Positions 1 to 8,055 of a DNA stretch of 64,000 nucleotides are shown here, in pieces. A model generated the notes under the pieces. It saw nothing but the letters and a program-made list of their open reading frames with translations. It searched no databases and was not told where the DNA came from. The stretch's first letter is position 1, and the number at the start of each line of letters is the position of its first letter. Source of the stretch: Acidobacteriota bacterium (GTDB taxonomy: Bacteria; Acidobacteriota; Vicinamibacteria; Vicinamibacterales; JAFNAJ01); the NCBI GenBank assembly GCA_023384575.1, contig JAHDVP010000002.1:9479-73478 (forward strand), read 5' to 3'. A program made the translations under genes and the position numbers.

Positions 1-1040
1 GCCATGAAGGCGACCTGCAGGCCGTTCTCGAGCACGACGAGCGCCGCGAGGAGGGCGACGATGGTCTTGCCTGCACCGACGTCGCCCTGCAGGAGCCGGT
101 TCATGGGAGCGGGACCCTGCAGGTCGGCGACGATCTCAGCGAGCGCCCGCCGCTGCCCTTCCGTCAGCCTGAACGGCAGCACCGCCCGCGCCGCGTCGCG
201 CACCCTGTCGTCCACCGTGACGGCGTGTGCCTTGCGCACGCGCCCGTTCGCGCGCCGGCGGAGCGCGAGGCCGAGCTGGAACAGGAAGAACTCCTCGAAG
301 ACCAGACGCCGCTGGCACGGCGCGCGGAACGCGTTGAGCGCCTCGAGGTCGGCGCTCTCCGGGGGAAAGTGAGTGTCGGCGAAGGCCCGTCGTCGTGCGG
401 GCAGGCCGAGGCGGGCGAGCAGTTCGGCGGGCAGGAGGTCGTCCTCGCCCGCGGGCAGCGCTTCGAGCGCGGTCGCGACGAGCGTTCGCTGCACCTTCGG
501 CGTGAGGGTCCCGACCCGTTCGTAGACCGGCACGACGCGGCCGCTGTGCAGCGTGGGGGTGGGGCGGCCGGACGCCACGTCGTCGGCGCCGGCGACGATC
601 TCGTACTGCGGGCTCGTCATCTGGAGTCCGGACAGTCCGCGCGTCTCGACCTTGCCGTAGAGCGCCACCACCTGACCCGCCACGAGCACGTCGCGCAGGA
701 ACCGCTGGTTGAACCAGACGACCGGCAGCCGTCCCGAGTCGTCGCCGACGAGCAGCTCGAAGACCGTGAACCCCGGCCGGCGCGTGGGCCGCATCGCCGC
801 TCGAAGCACACGCCCCACGACCGTCACCACCTCGCCGGCGGTCACCGATGCGATGGGTCGTGCGCCGCGCCGATCTTCGTAGCGCAACGGAAAGCGGCAG
901 AGCAGGTCCGCAACCGTCCCGAGCCCGGCACGCGCCAGATCGGCCGCCCTGCGCGGTCCGACGCCCCGCAGGCTCGAAAGCGGCGTGGCGAGCGGGTCGG
1001 CTGGAGTCGCGGCGGCGGATCGAGAGCGCGAGCGGATCAC
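1..1040 (-). CDS. recG: ATP-dependent DNA helicase RecG, N-terminal part (runs off left edge)
   Basis: Branch-migrating superfamily 2 helicase that remodels stalled forks and Holliday junctions. About 346 codons are visible. They cover a helix-hairpin-helix-like N-terminus (LRGVGPRRAADL), the OB-fold wedge domain (around residues 60-150), and the start of the motor domain with the Walker A motif QGDVGAGKT near residue 320. The C-terminal motor half lies outside the window. I chose the GTG start at 1040 because it overlaps the TGA of the preceding gene as GTGA, so the two are probably translationally coupled. RecG proteins are usually about 700-800 residues, so roughly half is present. Confidence 0.93.
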   Translation of the reverse strand, partial: MIRSRSRSAAATPADPLATPLSSLRGVGPRRAADLARAGLGTVADLLCRFPLRYEDRRGARPIASVTAGEVVTVVGRVLRAAMRPTRRPGFTVFELLVGDDSGRLPVVWFNQRFLRDVLVAGQVVALYGKVETRGLSGLQMTSPQYEIVAGADDVASGRPTPTLHSGRVVPVYERVGTLTPKVQRTLVATALEALPAGEDDLLPAELLARLGLPARRRAFADTHFPPESADLEALNAFRAPCQRRLVFEEFFLFQLGLALRRRANGRVRKAHAVTVDDRVRDAARAVLPFRLTEGQRRALAEIVADLQGPAPMNRLLQGDVGAGKTIVALLAALVVLENGLQVAFM

Positions 1041-1666
1041 CGCTGTACGACGACGGCGCGGCCCGTGTCGACGTGGATGTCGCTGATGCGGGCCGGAAGG
1101 GCGAAGGTGGCGTCGAGGTCGATCCCGCGTGGCGACTCCGGCGACCGCGAGTAGTAGGTCACGAGCTCCTGCAGCACGGACTTCGGGACCGGGATCCCGC
1201 CGACCGACGCCGACTCGAGTTCGAACCGCGCACGACCCTGCTCCGTGCGGAGGACGCCGGCGGCCGTGACGGGCAGCCGCCCCGTGAGCAGGTTCATCGG
1301 GTCGAAGAGGCCGCCCGAGGGACGCGCGCGCCGGACGGCGTCGAGGTCGACGGTCGCCTGGCCGACGAGACGGCCTTCGCCGAGGGCCTGCACCGAGGGA
1401 TCGACGACACCCGCCGGCCACTGGTCGCGCAGGTCGAGCCGGAGATAGGCGTTGAACTCGCGCTCGGTGATGGGCGTCAGTCGGGCCCCGGTGAGCGCGG
1501 CTTCGCCGTACTGGGCGATGGTCAGGATCTTCCGGGCGAAGCTGTCGGCCTCCCGCCGGCTGACGCTGGAGTCGGCCGCGACCGAGACGGCCACGAAAGG
1601 CAGCAGGGCTGCGCACAGCAGACGTGTCGAGGCCGCAAAGGCGGGACGCCGGCCGGAGGAGGTCAT
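1037..1666 (-). CDS. Hypothetical exported protein upstream of recG
   Basis: 209 residues with a signal-peptide-like N-terminus: arginines, then a hydrophobic stretch (about residues 14-30) ending in AVSVAA. The rest is soluble and strand-rich, with no motif I recognise with confidence. The alternating hydrophobic pattern and exported character loosely resemble DUF2993/LmeA-type lipid-binding proteins, but this is a guess. An AGGAAG ribosome site lies about 8 bases before the ATG. A TAAACT hexamer at 1697-1702 could be its -10 element, divergent from lexA. The stop overlaps the recG start by 4 bases, so the two are co-transcribed. Confidence 0.7.
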   Translation of the reverse strand: MTSSGRRPAFAASTRLLCAALLPFVAVSVAADSSVSRREADSFARKILTIAQYGEAALTGARLTPITEREFNAYLRLDLRDQWPAGVVDPSVQALGEGRLVGQATVDLDAVRRARPSGGLFDPMNLLTGRLPVTAAGVLRTEQGRARFELESASVGGIPVPKSVLQELVTYYSRSPESPRGIDLDATFALPARISDIHVDTGRAVVVQR

Positions 1667-1717
1667 CGATGGTCTTCCTGGAACGCTGGCGACGTCAGTT
1701 TACCACGCACGTCGTTC

Positions 1718-1746
1718 TTGACTTTCGCCTTTCCTTTGCATACCCT
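1718..1746 (+). promoter_or_regulatory. Sigma-70-type promoter of lexA
   Basis: TTGACT at 1718-1723, a 17-base spacer, and TACCCT at 1741-1746, followed by an approximately 75-base leader to the lexA GTG. The -35 is strong and the -10 is weak. I could not identify a LexA operator here because the acidobacterial SOS box is not known to me with certainty. Confidence 0.5.
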
Positions 1747-1823
1747 AGCGACGAGAGTGTCCCCGTGAGGCGAACCGGCGGCCGCACCGGGCCCAAGGCC
1801 CGGGAGTTCTCGGAGGCGACCAC

Positions 1824-2429
1824 GTGCAACCCCTGACGAAACGACAGCGCGAGATTCTCGACTACCTGAACGACTTCATCCGCCAACACGGCTATGCGCC
1901 GAGCCTCGAGGAGATCGGCCGGCGTTTCGGCCTGTCTTCGCTGGCAACGGTGCACAAGCACCTCACGAACCTGCAAGAGAAGGGTGTCATCCGCCGGGCG
2001 TGGAACCGCAGCCGGTCGGTGGAGCTCGTCGAGTCGCGGGCGGGCGGACGGGCCGTCGAGCTGCCGCTGCTGGGGTACGTGGCGGCGGGCCGTCCCATCG
2101 AGGCGATTGCGGGCCACGAGAGCATCATGGTGCCCGACGACTTCATCGGCAAGCACGACACCTACGTCCTGCGTGTCCGCGGCGATTCGATGATCGACGA
2201 ACAGATCCGCGACGGCGATTTCGTCATCGTCGAAGACCGGAAGGTCGCCGAGAACGGTGAGATGGTGGTGGCGTTGCTCGAGGGGCACGACGTGACGCTG
2301 AAGAAGTTCTACCGCGAGAACGGTCATGTGCGGCTGCAGCCGGCGAACCCGGCGATGCAGCCGCTCGTGGTGCCGGCCGAGCGCGTGCAGGTCCAGGGTG
2401 TGATCATCGGCGTGATGCGCCGCTACTGA
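1824..2429 (+). CDS. lexA: SOS repressor LexA
   Basis: 201 residues, the usual LexA length. It represses DNA-damage genes and self-cleaves when bound to RecA filaments. The N-terminal winged helix (residues 1-70) contains the expected TKRQREILDYL and SLEEIGRRFGLSS helices. The cleavage site is Ala88-Gly89 (YVAAGRP). The catalytic dyad is Ser122 (RGDSMID) and Lys160 (DVTLKK). The start is GTG at 1824, supported by a GGAGG ribosome site at 1812-1816. It is followed by a DUF3467 gene and a Y-family polymerase-like gene, which suggests a local SOS cluster. All key residues are intact, so I expect a functional repressor. Confidence 0.97.
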   Translation: MQPLTKRQREILDYLNDFIRQHGYAPSLEEIGRRFGLSSLATVHKHLTNLQEKGVIRRAWNRSRSVELVESRAGGRAVELPLLGYVAAGRPIEAIAGHESIMVPDDFIGKHDTYVLRVRGDSMIDEQIRDGDFVIVEDRKVAENGEMVVALLEGHDVTLKKFYRENGHVRLQPANPAMQPLVVPAERVQVQGVIIGVMRRY

Positions 2430-2519
2430 CGCCCGCCGGCCCCCTCCCCGGCTCGGTGGCCGAGGGTTCGGTTTCCGCCACCGGGTCTTTCACTCGTCAG
2501 CCCTTCGGATGCAGAAGCC

Positions 2520-2834
2520 ATGAGCGAATCGAAGCAGGTCAACTTCACCATCGTTCCCGACGACGAGGGGAACGAGCCTCGTGTCTACGCGAACTTCTGC
2601 GCGATCTCCCACACGCCGTTCGACTTCACCCTCACCTTCTGCGAGGTGATGCCGCTCACCGAGCGCGATGTGAAGGCGGCCGAGGCGCGGCACGTAGTCA
2701 AGGCCCCGGTACGCGCCAAGCTCGCGGTTCCCCTGCAGTTCGTGCCGACTCTGGTCGCCGCGCTGCAGGAACACCTGCGGGTGTTCGGCGAGTCGACGGG
2801 AACGGGCGGCTGGCCGGGCGGTCCGGTGCACTGA
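2520..2834 (+). CDS. DUF3467 family small protein
   Basis: 104 residues. The region with VYANFCAISHTPFDFTLTFCEV followed by a lysine/arginine-rich loop and a helical VPLQFVPTLVAALQEHL tail matches the DUF3467 pattern: small single-domain bacterial proteins of unknown function. No signal peptide or membrane segment is visible. It lies between lexA (90 bases upstream) and the Y-family polymerase-like gene (14 bases downstream), so it may be co-expressed with the latter. The ATG at 2520 begins the conserved region without excess sequence. The function is unknown and only the family assignment is supported. Confidence 0.8.
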   Translation: MSESKQVNFTIVPDDEGNEPRVYANFCAISHTPFDFTLTFCEVMPLTERDVKAAEARHVVKAPVRAKLAVPLQFVPTLVAALQEHLRVFGESTGTGGWPGGPVH

Positions 2835-2848
2835 AGGGCGAGTCCGCG

Positions 2849-3985
2849 ATGGTGCACCTGTGGCTGCCCGACTTCGTGGTCGCCGTCGAGCGCCAGCGTG
2901 CGCCCGACCTCGCGGGTCAGCCGGTGGTCGTCGGCGGGCGTCCGGGCGGGCGCGGCGTCGTGGCTGCGGCCTCGCACGAGGCGCGGGCCTGTGGCGTCGT
3001 GGCCGGCCTGCCGCTGGCCGACGTCCCGGCACGGTGCCCAAACGCCCGTTTCGTCGAGGGCACCATTGCCCGGTACCTCGAGGCTGCTGATGCCGTCGAC
3101 GAGTTGATACGCCACGACGTCGACGTCGTCGAATGGCCCAGCCTCGACGAAGCGGTATTCGACGCGCCTCGAATCGGGTCGACCCGATCGATGGCCCGCA
3201 TCGTGGAAGCCGTACAGCAGCGGGTCAAGGCCCGGCTGGGCCTCGACGTCGCGTGCGGTGTCGCCGCCCCTCGCGTCGTCGCGCGAGCGGCGGCTCGCCT
3301 GGTCGCGCCTCGGGGCGTGCTCTATGTCCTCGAGGGCTACGAACGACGGTTCCTCGCCCCGCTGCCGGTCGCCCTCCTCGAGGGACTTTCGCCCGAGGTG
3401 GTCACACGGCTGGGCCACGCCGGCATCGAGTCGATTGGCGACCTGGCGGCGTTGCCGTCGGAGGTCGCCCGGCACTGGCTCGGCCGCGCAGCATCCGTGC
3501 TCACCGGCCTGGCACGAGGCCACGACCCGCGTGGCGTCGCGGGTCGCCCGGCCCCGCGGACGGTATGGCGCGAAATGAACTGCGCCGACCCGCGCGCGAG
3601 CGCGGACACCGGCGGGCTCGCTGGCTGCGTCGATGCGCTGGCGGCCAGTCTCGGGATGGCGCTCCGCGGGAGAGGCTGGGTGGCGAGGGCGATCACGCTC
3701 CGGCTCGTCCAACAGGGCGGGCGCCCCATCGAACGCACGGTCGGCCTTCGAGAGGCGACCAACCTCGACCGGCCGCTCATCGACGCGGTACACGACGACG
3801 CGCGGGCGTTGGCGCCGCGAGTGGTGGGCCCGCTGGCCGTCGCGCTCGTGGCACGCGGGCTGCTCGCGCTGCCCACGCGGCAGCTGCCGCTGTTTGTCGG
3901 GAGCCCGACGCGCGCCGCCTCGGCTGGGCGCGCCCTCGCCTGGCCGACGCACGAGCCGCGGCCCTCGGCCGCGCGTCCGGCCTGA
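2849..3985 (+). CDS. Y-family DNA polymerase-like protein lacking one catalytic aspartate
   Basis: 378 residues resembling DinB/ImuB proteins that act in translesion synthesis. The N-terminal motif that reads HVDMDCFFAAVE in E. coli Pol IV aligns without gaps to HLWLPDFVVAVE here, so the first metal-binding Asp is Trp5 and the second Asp of that motif is Pro7. The second catalytic motif is intact (SLDEAVFD, Asp100/Glu101). A helix-hairpin-helix thumb (GIESIGDLAALP) and a little-finger-like region follow. The C-terminal QLPLF (residues 345-349) matches the beta-clamp-binding pentapeptide. Position downstream of lexA supports an SOS role. It may be an ImuB-like non-catalytic adaptor or a weakly active polymerase; no imuA or dnaE2 is visible nearby. 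Confidence 0.85.
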   Translation: MVHLWLPDFVVAVERQRAPDLAGQPVVVGGRPGGRGVVAAASHEARACGVVAGLPLADVPARCPNARFVEGTIARYLEAADAVDELIRHDVDVVEWPSLDEAVFDAPRIGSTRSMARIVEAVQQRVKARLGLDVACGVAAPRVVARAAARLVAPRGVLYVLEGYERRFLAPLPVALLEGLSPEVVTRLGHAGIESIGDLAALPSEVARHWLGRAASVLTGLARGHDPRGVAGRPAPRTVWREMNCADPRASADTGGLAGCVDALAASLGMALRGRGWVARAITLRLVQQGGRPIERTVGLREATNLDRPLIDAVHDDARALAPRVVGPLAVALVARGLLALPTRQLPLFVGSPTRAASAGRALAWPTHEPRPSAARPA

Positions 3986-4044
3986 GCGCGAGCGTGGCCC
4001 GCGTTCCCGCGAGGGGCGCGTGCTATGCTGCGGCGAGTCGCCCT

Positions 4045-4770
4045 ATGCCGCCACGTCGCGCGTCGACGACATCGTTGCGCCCGGACGCCCGTGTGGTCGT
4101 CACTCGTCTCGCTCAACTCTACCCGGGGGCCACGACGGAGTTGGCCTATCGGAACGCCTTCGAGTTGCTCGCCGCGACCATCCTGTCGGCGCAGTCGACC
4201 GACGCACGCGTCAATCGGGTCACGCCGGCGTTGTTCGCGTGCTTCCCCGACGCGAGGGCGCTCGCGGCAGCGGAACTTGGTGTGCTCGAAGGCCTCGTGC
4301 AGTCGACCGGGTTCTTCCGGACGAAGGCCCGGGCGTTGCTCGGGATGGCGCAGGCGCTCGTCGAGCACCATGAAGGCGAGGTGCCCCCTCGGATGGCCGA
4401 TCTCGTCGCGCTGCCAGGCGTGGGCCGGAAGACGGCCAACGTCGTCCTGGGCCATGCCCTTGGAGTCCCGGGCCTGCCGGTCGATCGGCACGTGCTCAGG
4501 GTGGCGAATCGAGTTGGCCTCGCGAAAGGCGACGACCCGGAAGGCGTCGAACGTCAACTGTGCCGGGCGCTCCCCGAATCCGAGTGGGTGCTTGCGTCCG
4601 ACTGCCTGATCCTGCACGGCCGGCGCGTCTGCCGGCCGACGCCGGTGTGCGCGCGGTGCAACCTGCAGGACGTCTGCGTCTTCTATCGACGCACGGCGGC
4701 GCAACCCCCGGCCCGGCCTCCCGAGCGTCGGCAGGGCGTCGGCCGACCCCGACGCCGGAGCCGCCGATGA
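4045..4770 (+). CDS. nth: Endonuclease III (DNA glycosylase/AP lyase)
   Basis: 241 residues. It removes oxidised pyrimidines in base-excision repair. The helix-hairpin-helix LPGVGRKTANVVLG carries the catalytic lysine, and VDRHVLRVANRVGL carries the catalytic aspartate. An iron-sulfur cluster motif is present with Cys196, Cys202, Cys205 and Cys211, i.e. C-X5-C-X2-C-X5-C. The family standard is C-X6-C-X2-C-X5-C, so one residue is missing between the first two cysteines. A basic Pro/Arg-rich tail follows. The start at 4045 was chosen over longer upstream readings because homology begins there; a TATGCT hexamer at 4024-4029 could be its -10. The stop overlaps the next gene as ATGA. Confidence 0.95.
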   Translation: MPPRRASTTSLRPDARVVVTRLAQLYPGATTELAYRNAFELLAATILSAQSTDARVNRVTPALFACFPDARALAAAELGVLEGLVQSTGFFRTKARALLGMAQALVEHHEGEVPPRMADLVALPGVGRKTANVVLGHALGVPGLPVDRHVLRVANRVGLAKGDDPEGVERQLCRALPESEWVLASDCLILHGRRVCRPTPVCARCNLQDVCVFYRRTAAQPPARPPERRQGVGRPRRRSRR

Positions 4771-5162
4771 CCCGCAAGCGATTCGAACGCCTCGTCGAGG
4801 CCGCCCTTCGAACGATCCCGGCTAGGTTCCGCCGGGAGTTCCGGAACGTCGCCGTGGTCGTGGAAGACGAGCCGTCGCCCGACCTGCTGGCCGACATGGG
4901 CATCGAGCCGCCCGATACGTTGTACGGGCTCTACCAGGGCACACCGCTGCCCGATCGCGGGTGGTCGTACGGCAACACCGAGCCCGATCGCATCTCGATC
5001 TACCAGCGTCCGATCGAGGAAGACGCGGAGAGCGACGACGACATCATCGTCATGATCGGCGAGACGGTGATTCACGAGTTTGGCCACTACTTCGGCATGA
5101 GCGAAGACGAGATCGAGGAGATCGAGGAGAAGTACTGGCGGGGTGAGGCGGAGCACGCATGA
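4767..5162 (+). CDS. Small zincin-like metallopeptidase family protein
   Basis: 131 residues. The C-terminal motif HEFGHYFGMSEDE contains the HExxH zinc-binding signature plus the downstream acidic residues typical of the Zincin_1 (PF06262) proteins found in many bacteria. The middle segment DTLYGLYQGTPL and the acidic EEDAESDDD stretch also match that family. The substrate is unknown. There is no signal peptide, so it is probably cytosolic. It is translationally coupled on both sides: its ATG overlaps the nth stop (ATGA) and its stop overlaps the rsmA ATG in the same way. Its position between a DNA repair gene and an rRNA methylase gives no clear functional hint. Confidence 0.88.
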   Translation: MTRKRFERLVEAALRTIPARFRREFRNVAVVVEDEPSPDLLADMGIEPPDTLYGLYQGTPLPDRGWSYGNTEPDRISIYQRPIEEDAESDDDIIVMIGETVIHEFGHYFGMSEDEIEEIEEKYWRGEAEHA

Positions 5163-5983
5163 GGGCGCGACGGCGCTTCGGCCAGCACTTTCTCGAGCCG
5201 GTGTGGCAGCGCAAGGTGGTCGACGTCATCGCGCCCGCCCCCGGCGACCGGTTTCTCGAGATCGGGCCCGGCCGGGGGGCGTTGACGCTGGCCCTCGCGG
5301 GACGCGGCGCCGAGGTGGTCGGCGTCGAGGTCGACCGGGATCTCGCCGCCGAACTGGCCGAACGCGGCGTCGCGGGGGTCTGCGTGGTCTGCGCCGACGT
5401 CCTCGAGGTCGACCTTTGCGCGCTCGTTCGGGAGATGGCGAGCGCCGGGGGCGGGGCCGGCGCGCCGCGGCGGGTGCGCGTCGCGGCGAACCTTCCCTAC
5501 AACATCTCGTCGCCGGTCTTGTTCCGGCTCATCGAGGTCGCACGGTCGACGGGCCTCGTCGACGACGCCACGCTCATGCTCCAGCGCGAGGTGGCGGTCA
5601 GGGTGGCGGCCAGTCCGGGCGGCGGCGACTACGGTCCCCTGTCGGTCATGACCCAGCTCTACGCCGACGTCGAGTTGGTGCTCGCACTGCCACCGGGCGC
5701 GTTCCGGCCGCCGCCGAAGGTGCAGTCGGCGGTGATCCGCCTGCGGTTTCGGCCGCCCCCCGTCGAGATTGCCGACCTCACGCGGTTCGACGCCATGGTC
5801 CGTGGTCTCTTCACCCGGCGGCGGAAGACGCTGCTGAATGCGTTGCGGGCCTGCACCGGGCCAGGCGGCCTCGACCTCACCGCCGTTCTGGAGCGCGCCG
5901 GCCTCGACGGGCGCCGGCGCCCGGAGACCTTGACCCTCGCGGAACTGGCCCTGCTCGCCTCGCAGCTCTCGCCTGCCCGGTAG
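5159..5983 (+). CDS. rsmA: 16S rRNA adenine dimethyltransferase RsmA (KsgA)
   Basis: 274 residues. It dimethylates two adjacent adenines (A1518/A1519 in E. coli) near the 3' end of 16S rRNA during small-subunit assembly. The N-terminus FGQHFLEP is the family hallmark, followed by the SAM-binding motif FLEIGPGRGALT and the catalytic motif NLPYNISSPV around residues 112-120. The C-terminal region with FRPPPKVQSAVIRL is also typical. The ATG at 5159 overlaps the upstream stop by 4 bases, so this is the third gene of an nth-zincin-rsmA unit. Length and motifs are normal. Confidence 0.97.
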   Translation: MRARRRFGQHFLEPVWQRKVVDVIAPAPGDRFLEIGPGRGALTLALAGRGAEVVGVEVDRDLAAELAERGVAGVCVVCADVLEVDLCALVREMASAGGGAGAPRRVRVAANLPYNISSPVLFRLIEVARSTGLVDDATLMLQREVAVRVAASPGGGDYGPLSVMTQLYADVELVLALPPGAFRPPPKVQSAVIRLRFRPPPVEIADLTRFDAMVRGLFTRRRKTLLNALRACTGPGGLDLTAVLERAGLDGRRRPETLTLAELALLASQLSPAR

Positions 5984-6118
5984 GCGCAGGGACCGGCGGC
6001 TTCGCCTGGAGCCCCGACGTGCCCGTCTCGCCCAGGGCGTCGGCTCGGTGACGCCGGCCCGGCCGGCGCGCCCCGCCCCGCGTCTCCCGTCCGGCGTCTC
6101 GCGGCGTACTCCCCGTTG
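5984..6118. other. Intergenic segment after rsmA
   Basis: GC-rich spacer before the RNase J promoter. I see no gene, no clear terminator with a T-run, and no repeat. Confidence 0.5.
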
Positions 6119-6127
6119 TGCTATAGT
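6119..6127 (+). promoter_or_regulatory. Extended -10 promoter of the RNase J leader
   Basis: The sequence TGCTATAGT is a TG-N-TATAGT extended -10 element, one of the better ones in this GC-rich window. No good -35 is visible about 17 bases upstream, as is usual for extended -10 promoters. Transcription would start near 6134, leaving a leader of about 200 bases before the RNase J start. Confidence 0.55.
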
Positions 6128-6342
6128 TTGGGCGGTTTTCGCCTCCTCACCAGGCGCTTCCCAGGCGCCTGTCGCGGTCGGGATCCGGTGCAACGCCGGT
6201 TCCGGGGCCGTGCGCGGCATTCCTCATCGAGGCCCGCGCGAAGCGTCTGTGACACCGGGGCAGCACGTGGTCCAGTATCCGTCCGTCCGGCGACGGCCGG
6301 CGCGGAGGGAGTGCCGTCGTCGCCTCGCCGGCGAGGGCGGGA
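6128..6342 (+). promoter_or_regulatory. Long structured 5' leader of the RNase J gene
   Basis: About 210 transcribed bases without a convincing gene. Right after the promoter is a short hairpin (GGCG-GTTTT-CGCC, 6131-6143). It is followed by a perfect 7-bp stem with a 7-base loop at 6151-6171 (CAGGCGC / GCGCCTG). Further GC-rich inverted segments follow, but I cannot assign them to a known riboswitch class. RNase genes are often autoregulated through their 5' leader, so a structured autoregulatory region is a reasonable inference. Confidence 0.4.
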
Positions 6343-8049
6343 ATGGTCGAGAGCGCGCCCATGTCGACTCCGCCTGTCGATCCGTCGCCGCCTCCGCAGC
6401 CGGTCGAGGTCGTTCCCCTCGGCGGTCTTCGGGAGTTCGGCATGAACATGCTGGCCGTCACCTACGATGGGCAGACCATCGTCGTCGATGCCGGTGTCAT
6501 GTTCGCGGAGCCGGAGCTGCCCGGCGTCGACCTGATCATTCCCGACCTGACCTACCTCGAGGAGCCGGGGCGGCGGGTCGTCGCACTGTTCCTGACGCAC
6601 GGGCACGAGGACCACATCGGCGCGGTGCCGTACGTCTGGCCCCTCATTGGCGGCCCGGTGTACGGCACCGCGCTCACGCTCGCGCTCGTGGCACCGAAGC
6701 TCGAGGAGCACGGGATCGACGCCGAGGGCCGGCTCCGGACGGTCGCGCCACGAGATCGCGTCAGCGCGGGTCCGTTCACGGTGGAGTTCATCCGCGTCAC
6801 TCACAGCATGCCCGACTGTGTCGCCCTCGCCATCCACACGCCGGTCGGAACGATCGTGCACACGGGCGACTTCAAGATCGACCAGACCCCGATCGACGAG
6901 GAACCGTTCGACTTCCATCGCCTCGCCGAGCTGGGCTCGGCCGGAGTGCTGGCCCTGTTCGGCGACAGCACGAACGTGGACCGGCCGGGGTTCTCGGGCT
7001 CGGAGCTCGACGTGACGCAGGCCTTCGAGGAGATTCTGACGGGCGCCGAGGGCAAGGTCATCGTGGCCATGTTCTCGTCGAGCCTGCACCGGATGCAGAT
7101 TCTCGTCGACCTGGCTGCGCAGTTCGGACGGAAGATGGCGTTCGTGGGGCGCGGCGTCAACCAGAACTCGCAGATTGCCCAGCGGTTGGGGTACCTCTCG
7201 ATTCCGGCCGGCGTGCTCATTCACCACAGCGACGTGCGCCAGTACCCTGCGGCGGACGTGCTGTGCATCACCACGGGGTCGCAGGGCGAGCCGCTGGCGG
7301 CGCTGTCGCGAATCGCCGTCGACGATCACCGCCAGGTCAAGGCCGTTCCCGGCGACGTCGTGGTGTTCTCCGCGCGGGCCATTCCCGGCAACGAGAAAGC
7401 CATCGGCCGCGTGATGAACCACCTGGCCCATCGGGGGGCCGATGTGGTCTACGAAGGCATCAAGCACGTCCACGTGTCCGGCCATGGAAGCCTCGAAGAG
7501 CTGAAACTGATGCTCTCCCTGGTCAGACCGCGCTACTTCGTGCCGATACACGGAGAGTACAGGCAGCTCGCCCGTCACGCCCACGTCGCCACCCGCGTGA
7601 CCGGCGGCGCGACGGAGGTCGTGCTGGTGCAGAACGGCGACGTGATCCACCTCGACGGGGCGTCGGCGACCATCGTCGGCAAGGCCCCTGCCGGGCGCGT
7701 GCTCATCGACGGCACGAGGATCGGCGAGGTGGCCGACGAGGTGCTCCGGGATCGGCGCCACCTGTCGGCGGACGGCCTGGTGGTGCCGGTGCTGACGGTG
7801 AACCGGTCGACGGGCGCACTCGAGGGAGCCCCGGATGTCATCACCCGCGGGTTCGTGGTCGATGATTTGACGCAGTCGCTGCTCAAGGAAACGGGCACGC
7901 TGCTGGCGGAACTGCTCGCCGAAGCGGGACCGGAAGAACGAACCGACGTGGGGCTGGTCAAGGAACGGATCCGGGTCGGGCTGCAGCGGGTCATCCGTCG
8001 GCGTTCGGGACGACGCCCGCTCGTGCTGCCTGTGGTGATGGAGATCTAG
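6343..8049 (+). CDS. rnj: Ribonuclease J
   Basis: 568 residues, the usual RNase J size. It is a metallo-beta-lactamase/beta-CASP enzyme with 5'-3' exo- and endonuclease activity on mRNA and rRNA precursors. LTHGHEDHIGAV carries the HxHxDH metal site, and HSMPDCVALAI and HTGDFKID carry further metal ligands. The beta-CASP segment includes LFGDSTNVDRPG, and the HVSGHGSLEELKLML region is present. A Pro-rich extension of about 20 residues precedes the conserved GGLREFGMNM. The ATG at 6343 (GCGGGA close upstream) was preferred, but an in-frame ATG at 6361 is possible. ftsK follows 6 bases after the stop. Confidence 0.95.
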   Translation: MVESAPMSTPPVDPSPPPQPVEVVPLGGLREFGMNMLAVTYDGQTIVVDAGVMFAEPELPGVDLIIPDLTYLEEPGRRVVALFLTHGHEDHIGAVPYVWPLIGGPVYGTALTLALVAPKLEEHGIDAEGRLRTVAPRDRVSAGPFTVEFIRVTHSMPDCVALAIHTPVGTIVHTGDFKIDQTPIDEEPFDFHRLAELGSAGVLALFGDSTNVDRPGFSGSELDVTQAFEEILTGAEGKVIVAMFSSSLHRMQILVDLAAQFGRKMAFVGRGVNQNSQIAQRLGYLSIPAGVLIHHSDVRQYPAADVLCITTGSQGEPLAALSRIAVDDHRQVKAVPGDVVVFSARAIPGNEKAIGRVMNHLAHRGADVVYEGIKHVHVSGHGSLEELKLMLSLVRPRYFVPIHGEYRQLARHAHVATRVTGGATEVVLVQNGDVIHLDGASATIVGKAPAGRVLIDGTRIGEVADEVLRDRRHLSADGLVVPVLTVNRSTGALEGAPDVITRGFVVDDLTQSLLKETGTLLAELLAEAGPEERTDVGLVKERIRVGLQRVIRRRSGRRPLVLPVVMEI

Positions 8050-8055
8050 CGCGCC

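Noticed and set aside
6128..6342. RNase J leader as a cobalamin or SAM riboswitch
   Set aside because: Some GGTGCAACGCCGG-like words looked suggestive, but the conserved core elements of those riboswitches are absent.
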